From NCBI GenBank assembly GCA_018817515.1, contig JAHIUD010000003.1:1-64000 (forward strand): DNA of 64,000 bases, written 5' to 3'. The notes under the pieces are model-generated. The model ran no database searches. It had not been told where the DNA came from and saw only the letters and a list, made by a program, of their open reading frames with translations. Positions 8,494 through 16,661 of this stretch are shown here, piece after piece. The stretch comes from Pseudomonadota bacterium. Lineage in GTDB: Bacteria; Desulfobacterota; Desulfovibrionia; Desulfovibrionales; Desulfovibrionaceae. How positions within the stretch are numbered: position 1 is the stretch's first letter; every line of letters starts with the position of its first letter. The translations under genes and the position numbers were made by a program.

Positions 8494-8907
8494 CTATTTC
8501 CCAAGCATCTTGTCGAGCTTGTCCGAGAGCGTCTTCTTGTCCATGAAGCCCTCGTGCCGGGCCACCTCGCGGCCCTTCTTGTCGTAGAATATCTGGGTCG
8601 GGATGGCGCGTACGCGCAGCTGGGTGGCCAGCTCGCTGTATTTCGTCACATCGATGAAGACCACGGCGGCGCGGCCCTTGTATTCCTTCTCCACTTCCTC
8701 CAGCACCGGCACCATCATCTTGCAGGGGATGCAGGTCTTGGCCCCCAGGTCCACCACGGTGACCATGCCCGGCACGAAGACTGCGGGCCCGGCTTTCGGC
8801 ACGGGCAGCACACCCGGCGCGGCCATGGCGCCGGCGGCAACCAGGCACACCAGGGCCGACGCCAGCAAAGAGGCCCGCAACGACAGCCTCAAAGATGTCC
8901 GCAGCAT
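8494..8907 (-). CDS. Exported thioredoxin-fold protein
   Basis: About 137 residues: a signal peptide or membrane anchor (RASLLASALVCLVAAGAMAAPG) followed by a thioredoxin domain with CIPC in the form GAKTCIPCKMMVPVLEE, and the cis-proline loop RAIPTQIFYD. Residues around CIPC resemble cytochrome maturation and DsbD-partner thioredoxins. The start at 8907 lies 9 bp after the stop of the preceding gene and starts the signal peptide; a longer frame to 8970 would overlap that gene. Likely a periplasmic thiol reductase fed by the adjacent CcdA. Its client protein is not known. Confidence 0.85.
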   Translation of the reverse strand: MLRTSLRLSLRASLLASALVCLVAAGAMAAPGVLPVPKAGPAVFVPGMVTVVDLGAKTCIPCKMMVPVLEEVEKEYKGRAAVVFIDVTKYSELATQLRVRAIPTQIFYDKKGREVARHEGFMDKKTLSDKLDKMLGK

Positions 8908-8915
8908 GCGGCGCG

Positions 8916-9149
8916 CTATTTGCCGAGCCAAGCCAGCAGCTCCTTTTTCGTCGGCACCTTGCCGGAGCACTTCACCGCGCCATCCATGACAACCGCGGGC
9001 GTGGCGAACACGCCGAGCTTGGCCATCTCCTGGTAATCGCTGACCTTGACCACCTCGGCGGATACCCCGGCCTCGGCCACGGCCTCGCGCACCAGCTTCT
9101 CCGTCTCATGACACTTGGGGCAGCCCGGCCCCAGAACCTTGATCTGCAT
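8916..9149 (-). CDS. Small redox-active disulfide (thioredoxin-like) protein
   Basis: A 77-residue glutaredoxin/thioredoxin-fold protein with an N-terminal CPKC active site (GPGCPKCHETEKLVREA) and the cis-proline FATPAVVMDG. It matches the family of minimal archaeal and bacterial 'redox-active disulfide protein 2' (MJ0307-like). No signal peptide, so cytoplasmic. These genes recur beside permeases and arsenic genes in anaerobes. It could reduce ArsC or DUF2703, or bind metal through CPKC. A cysteine late in the chain (VKCSGKVP) may be a third functional thiol. Confidence 0.88.
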   Translation of the reverse strand: MQIKVLGPGCPKCHETEKLVREAVAEAGVSAEVVKVSDYQEMAKLGVFATPAVVMDGAVKCSGKVPTKKELLAWLGK

Positions 9150-9166
9150 GGCAGCCTCCTCTGGCG

Positions 9167-9760
9167 CTACTTCTTCAGTTCGGCAACGATGCCCGCGAGC
9201 GGACGCCCATCCGGGGTCTTGGCGCTCGGGTTGATCTCAATGAGCCGGGCCCAGGCCTCGGCGGCTCTGGCCTTGTCGCCGGTGTCGTGCAGCAGCACCA
9301 CGCCCTTGTTGTAGAGCGCGTTCTCGTGGCGCGGGTTGAGCTTGAGCGCGGTGTCGAAGCTCGCCAGCGCCTTCTGGGGCAGCTCGGCCTCGCGCTGCAT
9401 GATGCCCAGGTCGGTCCAGACGTCCGGGCTCTTCACGCCGAGCGCGATGGCCTTCTCATAGGCGGTGATGGACTTCGCGGCCTGGTGGGTGTCGAAATAG
9501 AGATTGCCCAGCTCCACCCACAGGCCCGAATCCCCAGGCTTGGTGGCCAGGGAGATCTCCAGCTCGCTGATGCGCGCGGCCTCCGCGCCCGAGACCTCGG
9601 GAGCAGGCGCGGCCCCGGAGGCAGCCTCCGCCTGGACCCTGGCCCCGGCGGGCTGCCGGAGCTCCATCACAACCGTGCCCGCGAAAAAGCCCGCCGCCAG
9701 GGCGATGACCACCGCCGTAATGAGCTCGCCCTTGCCGAATTTCCGTACCGTGTCCGCCAT
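9167..9760 (-). CDS. Membrane-anchored TPR protein
   Basis: A 197-residue protein with one N-terminal transmembrane helix (about residues 13-33, LITAVVIALAAGFFAGTVVMEL), an Ala/Pro-rich linker and about three TPR repeats (WVELGNLYFDTHQAAKSITAYEKAI, WTDLGIMQREAELPQKALASFDTAL, ALYNKGVVLLH). It resembles the TPR domains of CcmH/CycH-like assembly proteins, which hold apocytochrome or other partners near the membrane. Its place next to thioredoxins and CcdA suggests a scaffold in the same thiol pathway. Function in arsenic handling is inferred only from position. Confidence 0.75.
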   Translation of the reverse strand: MADTVRKFGKGELITAVVIALAAGFFAGTVVMELRQPAGARVQAEAASGAAPAPEVSGAEAARISELEISLATKPGDSGLWVELGNLYFDTHQAAKSITAYEKAIALGVKSPDVWTDLGIMQREAELPQKALASFDTALKLNPRHENALYNKGVVLLHDTGDKARAAEAWARLIEINPSAKTPDGRPLAGIVAELKK

Positions 9761-9806
9761 TATGATCCTCTCTTTTGCGCCGCCCCAGGACAGGGCAAAC
9801 GTCCAT

Positions 9807-10190
9807 TTACTTCAGTTTTTCCGCTGCCAGGCGACCGGCGCGCAGCAGCAGCTCCTGGGGTAGGGCCTCATGCTCGCGCCCGTCCACGATGAGGGTGCGG
9901 CAATCTGTCTGGCCACCCAGCAGGTCGCAGCAGGACTGGCAATGGTTCATGCCCACCTGCGCGCCGAGGAGCTGCTCCAGGCTCTCGCCGTTGAAGAACA
10001 CCCGGTTGGACTCCGCCACCGCAAAGGGCGGCAGCGCCTTTTCGGTCAACACGACGCCAATGTCCAGCGCGGCCAGCTCTGCGCGCAGAACTCCGGCCGC
10101 CTGGCGCACGCTCGCGCCGGTGTCGCCGCAACGCTCGCACGTCTCCGCGCCCACTGTCACGCGCTGCCACAGGATGTCGAGGGTTTTCAT
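9807..10190 (-). CDS. DUF2703 family protein (cysteine-rich)
   Basis: A 127-residue cytoplasmic protein matching the DUF2703 family, with the N-terminal MKTLDILWQRVTVGAETCERCGDTG typical of that family. It has a CERC pair at residues 18-21 and a second cluster, HCQSCCDLLGGQTDC, near residues 83-97. The cysteine layout suggests metal or As(III) binding, or disulfide chemistry. The family occurs beside ars and permease genes in anaerobes, but I know of no proven function. It lies 12 bp after the permease stop, so co-translation is likely. Confidence 0.75.
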   Translation of the reverse strand: MKTLDILWQRVTVGAETCERCGDTGASVRQAAGVLRAELAALDIGVVLTEKALPPFAVAESNRVFFNGESLEQLLGAQVGMNHCQSCCDLLGGQTDCRTLIVDGREHEALPQELLLRAGRLAAEKLK

Positions 10191-10202
10191 GCGTCACCAC
10201 CC

Positions 10203-11321
10203 CTACAGGATCGCATTGAACAGGAAGCCCACCAGCAGGATGCCCGCGCCCACGACGCCCGCGAAGACGAGAATGAGCCGTACCTTGAGCACCTTGCGCA
10301 GGATGACCATCTCCGGCAGGGAGAGCGCGATGACGCTCATCATGAAGGCCAGCACCGTGCCCAGCGCCGCGCCCTTCTCAAGCAGGGCCTGGACCACGGG
10401 CACGATGCCCGCGGCGTTGGAATACATGGGGATGCCCAGGAGCACGGCGGCGGGCACGCTCCACCAGGCCTCCTTGCCCATGATGGCGGCCAGGAAGCCC
10501 TCTGGCACGTAGCCGTGGATGCCCGCGCCCACGGCGATGCCCGCCACCACCCAGGGCCAGACCTTGCCCACGATGTCGCGCACGGCGGCCAGCCCGGCGT
10601 CCACGCGGCCAGCCCAGGTGAGCTCCGGCACATCCTCGCCGCCCTGCGTGGTGCGGATTTCCAGCACCCACTCTTCCACGTGGCGCTCCAGTTTCAGCTT
10701 GCCGATGACGAAGCCCGCCACCATGGCCACGGCCAGGCCGGTGCCCATGTAGATGGCCGCCACCTTCCAGCCCAGCAGGCCGTAGAGCAGCACCACGGCG
10801 ATCTCGTTGACCATGGGCGCGGAGATGAGAAAGGAGAAGGTGACGCCAAGCGGCACCCCGGCCCCGAGAAAGCCGATGAACAGCGGCACCGCCGAACAGG
10901 AGCAGAACGGCGTGACAATGCCGAGCAGCGCGGCAAGGACGTTGCCAAAGGCCTCGCTCTTGCCCGCCAGCACACGCCGGGTTCGCTCCGGGGTGAAGAA
11001 ACTGCGCACGATGCCCACGCCAAAGACCACCAGGGCCAGAAGCAGCAGCACCTTGGGCGTGTCAAAAAGGAAAAACTCCACGCTGTCGGCCAGGTGCGTG
11101 CCCTGCTCCAGGCCGAGGACCTGGTAGGTGGCGAAGCGCGCCAGCCCAGCCAGGCTCTGGTACAGGTACCACCACGCAACCAGGAGCAGGACGCCGAGGC
11201 CGACCCTGCGGGCCAGCACGCCCCGGTCTTCGGAATCCGGGAGGGAAGCCTCCTGGGAGGTCTGCTGGCAGGCGCAGGGTGCGCCCAGGTCCAGCGGCTG
11301 CAAGGGCTTCAGGGGCTTCAT
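10203..11321 (-). CDS. ArsP/DUF318-type permease
   Basis: A 372-residue polytopic membrane protein (about eight hydrophobic segments) of the ArsP/SO_0444-type permease family. It carries the signature TPFCSCSAVPLFIGFLGAG and the second-half repeat GIPMYSNAAGIVPVVQALL. Characterised ArsP proteins export trivalent methylated or aromatic arsenicals; related SO_0444 permeases export copper or zinc. The N-terminus has a CACQ pair in the cytoplasm. It overlaps arsC by 4 bp (11318-11321), so the two are co-translated. Substrate not determinable from sequence, but an arsenical is most likely here. Confidence 0.85.
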   Translation of the reverse strand: MKPLKPLQPLDLGAPCACQQTSQEASLPDSEDRGVLARRVGLGVLLLVAWWYLYQSLAGLARFATYQVLGLEQGTHLADSVEFFLFDTPKVLLLLALVVFGVGIVRSFFTPERTRRVLAGKSEAFGNVLAALLGIVTPFCSCSAVPLFIGFLGAGVPLGVTFSFLISAPMVNEIAVVLLYGLLGWKVAAIYMGTGLAVAMVAGFVIGKLKLERHVEEWVLEIRTTQGGEDVPELTWAGRVDAGLAAVRDIVGKVWPWVVAGIAVGAGIHGYVPEGFLAAIMGKEAWWSVPAAVLLGIPMYSNAAGIVPVVQALLEKGAALGTVLAFMMSVIALSLPEMVILRKVLKVRLILVFAGVVGAGILLVGFLFNAIL

Positions 11322-11797
11322 GCGTTCTCCTTGCTCTGCTTCGCGGCGTTATCCCGCGCCTCAATCCAGGCCAGGAGCGTCCGCTCGATGTCGTCGCGCA
11401 CGGCGCGCACCCGGACCAGCTTGTCCTCCCGGGTGGTTGCGCCCTCGGTCAGGATGGCGCCGGGGTCGTCGAAGCTCCAGCGCTCGGTGACCTGCACGCC
11501 GGGCACAAAGGGACATACCCCGGCGGCCTTGGTGCACACGGTGATGACCACGTCGAAGGTCTGGCCCTTGGCCGACAGCTCGGCCACGGCCTCGGCCACG
11601 AGCTTGGTGCGCTTGTGCGAGATGTCGATGCCGCGCTCGGCCATGACGGCCACGGCCAGCTCGTTGATGGGCGCGGGCTCGATGCCGGCGCTGTGGGCTT
11701 CAAAGCGGTCGCCCGCCAGATGGTCGAGCAGGGCCTCGGCGATCTGGCTGCGGGCGGAGTTCTGGCCGCAGACGAACAATACGCGTTTCTTTTGCAT
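11318..11797 (-). CDS. arsC: Thioredoxin-coupled arsenate reductase ArsC (LMW-PTP fold)
   Basis: A 159-residue arsenate reductase reducing As(V) to As(III). The P-loop is C10-GQNSA-R16-S (CX5R), and the two resolving cysteines form TVCTKAAGVCPF, spaced seven apart as in thioredoxin-linked ArsC enzymes. The usual P-loop is CTGNSCRS; here GQNSA replaces the second cysteine, a known type of variation. The acidic WSFDDP loop supplies the catalytic aspartate. Located between arsR (28 bp upstream) and the permease (4-bp overlap). The small thioredoxin-like protein of the operon could recycle it. Confidence 0.93.
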   Translation of the reverse strand: MQKKRVLFVCGQNSARSQIAEALLDHLAGDRFEAHSAGIEPAPINELAVAVMAERGIDISHKRTKLVAEAVAELSAKGQTFDVVITVCTKAAGVCPFVPGVQVTERWSFDDPGAILTEGATTREDKLVRVRAVRDDIERTLLAWIEARDNAAKQSKENA

Positions 11798-11825
11798 GGG
11801 GCTTCTCCTCTCTTGGGGGGGGGAT

Positions 11826-12254
11826 TTACGGCCTGGCCGCTGCAGGCTCGCAGCGGTCCTGCGGGCGGGAGGGCTTGCAGTCCTGCTGACCGGTGAGCGC
11901 CAGGGGCGTGAGGCCGCCCAGCTCCCGGCGCATGGCCTTGATCTCGGGGTCGTCCTCCAGCCAGCCGGGCAGCGCCGCGAGCATGGCCCGGACGTAGGGC
12001 GAGGCGGAGGCAGAGGCAGAGTCGGAGGCCAGGCGGTAATGCACCCAGGAACCGACCTTGCGGCCTGTGATGAGCCCGGCGTCCACCAGCACCTTGAGGT
12101 GCCGGGACACGGTGGGCTGGGCCAGGCCGAGCAGGCCGATGATCTCGCAGGCGCACAGCTCGCAGGCGCACCCGCCGCGCGGCTCCAGCATCTTGAGCAC
12201 CTTGACCCGGCCAGGGTCGGACAGGGCCTTCATGACATTCACCAGTTCGCGCAT
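11826..12254 (-). CDS. arsR: ArsR/SmtB-family repressor
   Basis: A 142-residue winged-helix repressor of the ArsR/SmtB family. It has the family helix-turn-helix LGLAQPTVSRHLKVLVDAGLI. A cysteine-rich alpha-3 site (GCACELCACEI: C29, C31, C34, C36) would bind As(III) and release DNA. The start at 12254 follows the good Shine-Dalgarno AGGAGGGACC; a longer in-frame start at 12323 would fall inside the promoter, so it is rejected. Two further cysteines near the C-terminus (DCKPS, RCEP) might add metal ligands. It leads the cluster and overlaps no other gene; the promoter carries a matching operator. Confidence 0.92.
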   Translation of the reverse strand: MRELVNVMKALSDPGRVKVLKMLEPRGGCACELCACEIIGLLGLAQPTVSRHLKVLVDAGLITGRKVGSWVHYRLASDSASASASPYVRAMLAALPGWLEDDPEIKAMRRELGGLTPLALTGQQDCKPSRPQDRCEPAAARP

Positions 12255-12319
12255 GGTCCCTCCTGAAAGCTCGCGCCAGCACGGCGCGTCGCCGTTGCCG
12301 TTGCCGTCGTCGTGATATA

Positions 12320-12348
12320 GCAATATGGCGATATGTTCATATTGTCAA
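12320..12348 (-). promoter_or_regulatory. arsR promoter with ArsR-type operator
   Basis: On the minus strand TTGACA (12348-12343), a 17-bp spacer and TATTGC (12325-12320). The spacer contains ATATG-AA-CATAT, an inverted repeat, and a wider CAATATG...CATATTG pair spans 12321-12344. Such ATATG/CATAT half-sites are typical of ArsR/SmtB operators. Placement between -35 and -10 would let ArsR block RNA polymerase. Confidence 0.7.
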
Positions 12349-12584
12349 CAGCTCCACTGATTGTTTTAGCATTATTTCGGCTTGCCGCTGGCGGCTTCCT
12401 CGGAATAGAGGGGCCCGGAAAGGGACCATGCCGCCGCCAAGCATGCGGCACGGAGATACGGGAGACTATCAACGCTTCAACCTATCCCATCCCCACACTG
12501 GACAAACCGGGGCAATGCTCCTACTACATAACCAGGAATCATCCCCAGTTGCACAAACCACCCTGAGATCTTCAGGAGGACCGC

Positions 12585-13196
12585 ATGAAACTCGCCATCA
12601 TCTTTTACTCCATGTACGGGCACATCCATACCATGGCCCAGGCCGCGGCCGAGGCCGCCCGCGAGGTGCCCGGAACCGACGCGGCGCTGTACCGCGTGCC
12701 CGAAACCCTGTCTGAGGACGTGCTCGGCAAGATGGGCGCGCTGGACGCCGCCAAGGCCATGGCCGGGGTCGCCCTGGCCACCCCGGACGTGCTGGCCGAG
12801 GCCGACGCCATCCTCTTTGGCACGCCCACACGCTTCGGCAACATGTGCGGCCAGATGCGCCAGTTCCTCGACTCCACCGGCGGCCTGTGGATGAAAGGCG
12901 CGCTGGTGGGCAAGCCAGGCGGCGTGTTCGCAAGCTCGGGCACCCAGCACGGCGGCCAGGAGTCCACCATCCTGACCTTCATCCCCACCCTGATGCACCA
13001 GGGCATGGTCGTCGTTGGCCTGCCCTACTCCTTCCAAGGCCAGATGGGCGTGGACGAAATCGTTGGCGGCTCGCCTTACGGCGCCAGCACCATCGTCGGC
13101 CATGACGGCTCGCGCATGCCGAGCCAGCGCGACCTGGACGGGGTGCGCTTCCAGGCCAAGCATCTGGCGGGCATCGCCCACAAGCTCATCGCTTAG
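12585..13196 (+). CDS. wrbA: NAD(P)H:quinone oxidoreductase, WrbA-type flavodoxin
   Basis: A 203-residue flavodoxin-fold enzyme that reduces quinones by two electrons. The FMN phosphate loop is YSMYGHIHTMA, the conserved TPTRFGNMCGQMRQFLDSTGGLW block and the GTQHGGQESTI loop follow, and GGSPYGASTI is present near the C-terminus. Length matches the family (about 200). A strong ribosome site (AGGAGG) sits 7 nt upstream. WrbA helps avoid semiquinone radicals, which suits its place just before the cytochrome c and oxidase genes, though it may be transcribed separately. Confidence 0.95.
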   Translation: MKLAIIFYSMYGHIHTMAQAAAEAAREVPGTDAALYRVPETLSEDVLGKMGALDAAKAMAGVALATPDVLAEADAILFGTPTRFGNMCGQMRQFLDSTGGLWMKGALVGKPGGVFASSGTQHGGQESTILTFIPTLMHQGMVVVGLPYSFQGQMGVDEIVGGSPYGASTIVGHDGSRMPSQRDLDGVRFQAKHLAGIAHKLIA

Positions 13197-13238
13197 GCCT
13201 GCCAGCCCCTGCAACCACCAACCGAACGGAGGCCTCCC

Positions 13239-13556
13239 ATGAAAATGTCCCGCTCCCTCGTCCTGGCTCTGTCCCTGTCCCTGGTTCTTGGCGCCACCGC
13301 CCTGGCCGCCGACGCAGCCACCGACGCCCAGGCCTTGTACCTGACCAAATGCGCCAGCTGCCACGGCAAGGACGGCAGCAAGAGCATCCTGAGCAAACCC
13401 GTCAAGGGCCTGTCCGCCGAGGACTTCACCAAGAAGATGATGGGCTACAAGACCAAGACCTATGGCGGCAGCAAGAAGGCCGGCATGGAGAAGTTGGCCG
13501 CCGCCCTGTCCGACGCCGACATCAAGGCCCTGGGCGCATTCGTCGCCAAGCTGTAA
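13239..13556 (+). CDS. Periplasmic cytochrome c553-type monohaem protein
   Basis: A 105-residue class I cytochrome c with a Sec signal peptide (LVLALSLSLVLGATALAAD). The mature part has one haem site, CASCH, and a methionine-rich region with the axial Met probably in KMMGYKTKTYGGSKKAGM, as in Desulfovibrio cytochrome c553. In D. vulgaris c553 can donate electrons to the membrane oxygen reductase; the oxidase genes just downstream support that role. Shares clear similarity (YKxKT-GG-KK, LSDADxKAL) with the next gene, so the two are tandem paralogues. Confidence 0.92.
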   Translation: MKMSRSLVLALSLSLVLGATALAADAATDAQALYLTKCASCHGKDGSKSILSKPVKGLSAEDFTKKMMGYKTKTYGGSKKAGMEKLAAALSDADIKALGAFVAKL

Positions 13557-13566
13557 CGACCCAAGG

Positions 13567-13605
13567 CCCCCGGCCCTCCGCGCGCATTGCCGGAGTCGCC
13601 GGGGG
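13567..13605 (+). repeat. GC-rich hairpin between the two c553 genes
   Basis: CCCCCGGC and GCCGGGGG arms (8 bp) with an internal CTCCG/CGGAG pairing. The following TTGACCT is only weakly T-rich, so it may cause partial termination or stabilise the upstream mRNA. Confidence 0.5.
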
Positions 13606-13681
13606 TTGACCTAGTGCCCCGATGTCGCCGCAGCACCCTGCGAAGCGGCCCACCCGAAAGCCAGACACTGAGGAGAAACCC

Positions 13682-13990
13682 GTGAAAAAGCTCGCCCTGC
13701 CCCTGGCCCTGGCCTTTGCCCTGTCCGTCACCCTCGCCGCCGCAGCCTTCGCCGCAGACGGCAAGGCCCTGTACGTGAAATGCGCGGGCTGCCACGGCGC
13801 CGACGGCGCCAAGACCGCCCTGGGCAACAAGTCCCTCAAGGGCCTCTCCGCCGACACCATCGCCCAGGCCCTGGCCGGGTACAAGGCCAAGACCTTTGGC
13901 GGCGCCAAGAAGGCCATGATGGAAGGCCAGGCCGCCAAGCTCTCCGATGCCGACATGAAGGCCCTGGCCGACTACATCAGCAAGCTCTAG
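13682..13990 (+). CDS. Second cytochrome c553-type protein
   Basis: A 102-residue monohaem cytochrome c with a signal peptide (ALPLALAFALSVTLAAAAFA) and the haem site CAGCH. The GTG at 13682 is chosen because AGGAG lies 8 nt before it and because the signal peptide begins there; the frame continues upstream without a better start. It is a tandem paralogue of the preceding cytochrome. Its stop is 4 bp before the Sco gene, tying it to the oxidase operon, so it is the better candidate for the direct electron donor. Confidence 0.92.
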   Translation: MKKLALPLALAFALSVTLAAAAFAADGKALYVKCAGCHGADGAKTALGNKSLKGLSADTIAQALAGYKAKTFGGAKKAMMEGQAAKLSDADMKALADYISKL

Positions 13991-13994
13991 GCCC

Positions 13995-14981
13995 GTGCCT
14001 GGATCTGCCTACGCATTCACACTGGCCCTGGCCGCCGCCCTGCTGCTGACACCGGCGGCGGGACGGCTGGCCGCGCGCATCGGCCTTGCTGACGGCAACG
14101 CCATGGCCCACAGCCAGCACGCCAACGAGACCATGACCGCCCCGGACCACGCCCTCGGCAAGGTGTCCGCAGCGGCGGGGCCTGCGGGCGTTGCGACGCC
14201 GAACACCTCGACGCCGAACACTTCGGCGCCAGACGTTTCAATGCCTGGCGCTCTGCCTGTCGGGGTGGCCGAGCGCCTGGGCCAGCAGGCCGACCTGGAC
14301 GCGACCTTCGCGGGCGAGGACGGCACGAAGTTGCGCCTGCGCGACCTGGTGACCTTGCCGACCCTGCTCGTGCCGGTGTATTTCTCCTGTCCCAACGAGT
14401 GCAACGTGCTTCTGGGCACCCTGACCAGCACCCTGCCCCAGGTGGGGCTGACGCCCGGCCGCGACTACCAGGTCCTGGCCGTGTCCTTCAACGACCAGGA
14501 CACCCCGGCCACGGCCGCAAAGCGCAAGGGCGACTTCCTCAACGCCGGGGCCCTGGCCGCGGCAGCGGCGGGGACGGGGGCCTTCCCCCCGCAGGCCTGG
14601 CGATTTTTGACCGGCGACGAGACCAACATCCGCCGCCTCATGGACTCCATCGGCTTCGGCTTCCAGCGCCAGGGCGACGACTTCGTGCACACCGTGGTCC
14701 TGGTGGCGCTCTCGCCCACGGGCAAGATCACGCGCTACCTCTACGGCATCAAGCCCCTGCCCTTTGACCTGGCCATGGCCGCCACAGAGGCCGCCGGGGG
14801 CCGCACCGGGCTCTCCATCCAGCGCGCCGTGGCCATGTGCTACACCTACGACCCGCAGGGCCGCCGGTACGTTTTCGACATCATGAAGGTGACCGGCGCG
14901 GGCGTGCTCGCGGCCCTGGGCCTGTTCGGGCTGTTTTTGGCCTTTGGCGGCAAGAAGCGCGGCGCGCCGCCGAAACGGTAA
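13995..14981 (+). CDS. Sco1/SenC-family copper chaperone
   Basis: A 328-residue Sco-type protein that delivers copper to the CuA site of cytochrome oxidase. An N-terminal hydrophobic segment, a Thr/Pro-rich linker with small repeats (TPNTS), then a thioredoxin-fold domain with the copper motif CPNEC in VYFSCPNECNVLL and a conserved histidine in DDFVHTVV. A second hydrophobic helix lies near the C-terminus (ITGAGVLAALGLFGLFLAFGG region), so it is anchored at both ends. The GTG start at 13995 has no strong ribosome site, so the true start is uncertain. It immediately precedes coxA. Confidence 0.9.
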   Translation: MPGSAYAFTLALAAALLLTPAAGRLAARIGLADGNAMAHSQHANETMTAPDHALGKVSAAAGPAGVATPNTSTPNTSAPDVSMPGALPVGVAERLGQQADLDATFAGEDGTKLRLRDLVTLPTLLVPVYFSCPNECNVLLGTLTSTLPQVGLTPGRDYQVLAVSFNDQDTPATAAKRKGDFLNAGALAAAAAGTGAFPPQAWRFLTGDETNIRRLMDSIGFGFQRQGDDFVHTVVLVALSPTGKITRYLYGIKPLPFDLAMAATEAAGGRTGLSIQRAVAMCYTYDPQGRRYVFDIMKVTGAGVLAALGLFGLFLAFGGKKRGAPPKR

Positions 14982-15008
14982 GAGCCCCACCACCAGACAG
15001 GAGATCGC

Positions 15009-16661
15009 ATGGACCAGACTGACCACCCGGCCGGAGGCTTGACCTCCCGACCATTCTTCGGCCCCCAGGGCTCGGGCGGCCCGGGCGACAAGGGAACGGG
15101 CCTGGCCTCCTGGATCTTCTCCACGGACCACAAGCGCATCGGGCTCTTGTACCTTGGCGTCATCGGGCTCATGTTCACCACGGCCCTGGTGCTCGGGCTC
15201 ATCCTGCGGCTCAAGCTCATGACGCCCGGCAGCACGCTTTTGACCCCCCAGCAGTACAACGCCATGTTCACCCTGCACGGGGTCATCATGGTCTTCATGG
15301 TGGTCATCCCGAGCATCCCGGCCAGCTTCGGCAACATCTTCCTGCCCCTGCACATCGGGGCCAACGACGTCAGCTTCCCGCGCCTGAACAACTTTTCCTG
15401 GTGGCTGTACGTCACCGGCATGGTGCTGGCCATCACCAGCATCTTCACCGGCGCGGGCGCGCCCGACACGGGCTGGACCTTTTACGTGCCCTTCAGCGAG
15501 CGCACCACCACCAACGTCAGCCTGGCCGTCATCGCCGTGTTCATCCTGGGGTTCTCAAGCATCCTCACGGGCCTCAACTTCATCACCACGGTGCACCGCC
15601 TGCGCACCCCGGGCATGACCTGGCGCAAACTCTCGCTGTTCGTCTGGTCGCTCTACGCCACGGGCTGGATCCAGGTGCTGGCCACGCCCATCCTGGGCAT
15701 CACGGCGCTTCTCATCTTCGCCGAGCGCGTGCTGCACCTGGGCCTGTTCGACCCCGGGCGCGGCGGCGATCCGCTGCTCTACCAGCACCTGTTCTGGATC
15801 TACTCGCACCCGGCGGTGTACATCATGATCCTGCCCGCCATGGGCGTCATCTCCGAGATCATCCCGGTGTTCGCGCGCAAGCCCATCTTCGGCTACAACA
15901 TGATCGCCTTCTCCAGCCTGGCCATCGCCTTTGCCGGGTCGCTGGTCTGGGCGCACCACATGTTCACCAGCGGCATGAGCGACACAGCAGTGCTGATCTT
16001 CTCGTTTCTGACCTTCGTGGTGGCCATCCCCTCGGCCATCAAGGTCTTCAACTGGCTCTCCACGCTCTACAAGGGCTCCATCAGCCTGGACCCGCCGCTG
16101 CTCTACGCCCTGGGCTTCATCTTCATGTTCTCCATCGGCGGCTTGACCGGCCTGGTGCTTGGCGCGGCCGGCACGGACATCCACGTGCACGACACCTACT
16201 TCGTGGTGGCGCACTTCCACTACGTCATCTTCGGCGGCACGGGGCTTGGGATGTTCGCGGCCATGCACTACTGGTTCCCCAAGGTCTTTGGCCGCATGTA
16301 CGACCATGGCCGCGCGGCCTGGGCCTTCTGGCTCGTGCTCCTGGGCATGAACGTGCTCTATTTCCCCATGTTCATCATGGGCCTGCAGGGCATGCCCAGG
16401 CGCTACTACGACTACCTGCCGCAGTACGGGTCCATGCAGATGGTCTCCACCTGGGGCTCGTGGCTGCTGGCCGTCGGGCTGGCGCTGATGTTCTGGAACC
16501 TCTACCGGGGCTGCCGCTATGGCCCCATCGCCACCAGGAACCCCTGGGGCGGCGCCACGCTGGAGTGGACCCTGCCCACGCCCCTGCCGCACGAGGCCTT
16601 CGAGGGCGACCCGAAAGCACCCGAGCCCTATGACTTCAAGGGGATAAACCCCGATGGCTGA
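15009..16661 (+). CDS. coxA: Haem-copper oxygen reductase subunit I (type A2)
   Basis: A 550-residue catalytic subunit with about 12 transmembrane helices. Ligands visible: H90 (FTLHGV) and H404 for the low-spin haem, H402 for the high-spin haem (VAHFHYV), and CuB ligands H267 with H316/H317 (VWAHHMF). The loop reads YSHPAVY (265-271), the A2-type signature in which a Tyr-Ser pair replaces the usual glutamate of the D channel. Y271 would be the cross-linked tyrosine. This resembles the D. vulgaris and Rhodothermus-type enzymes. Overlaps coxC by 8 bp. Reduces O2 to water with electrons from the cytochrome c domains of CoxB. Confidence 0.96.
   Translation: MDQTDHPAGGLTSRPFFGPQGSGGPGDKGTGLASWIFSTDHKRIGLLYLGVIGLMFTTALVLGLILRLKLMTPGSTLLTPQQYNAMFTLHGVIMVFMVVIPSIPASFGNIFLPLHIGANDVSFPRLNNFSWWLYVTGMVLAITSIFTGAGAPDTGWTFYVPFSERTTTNVSLAVIAVFILGFSSILTGLNFITTVHRLRTPGMTWRKLSLFVWSLYATGWIQVLATPILGITALLIFAERVLHLGLFDPGRGGDPLLYQHLFWIYSHPAVYIMILPAMGVISEIIPVFARKPIFGYNMIAFSSLAIAFAGSLVWAHHMFTSGMSDTAVLIFSFLTFVVAIPSAIKVFNWLSTLYKGSISLDPPLLYALGFIFMFSIGGLTGLVLGAAGTDIHVHDTYFVVAHFHYVIFGGTGLGMFAAMHYWFPKVFGRMYDHGRAAWAFWLVLLGMNVLYFPMFIMGLQGMPRRYYDYLPQYGSMQMVSTWGSWLLAVGLALMFWNLYRGCRYGPIATRNPWGGATLEWTLPTPLPHEAFEGDPKAPEPYDFKGINPDG

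Noticed and set aside
12255-12323. Longer N-terminus for ArsR.
   Set aside because: The extension overlaps the promoter and operator and lacks a ribosome site; the ATG at 12254 has AGGAGGGA.
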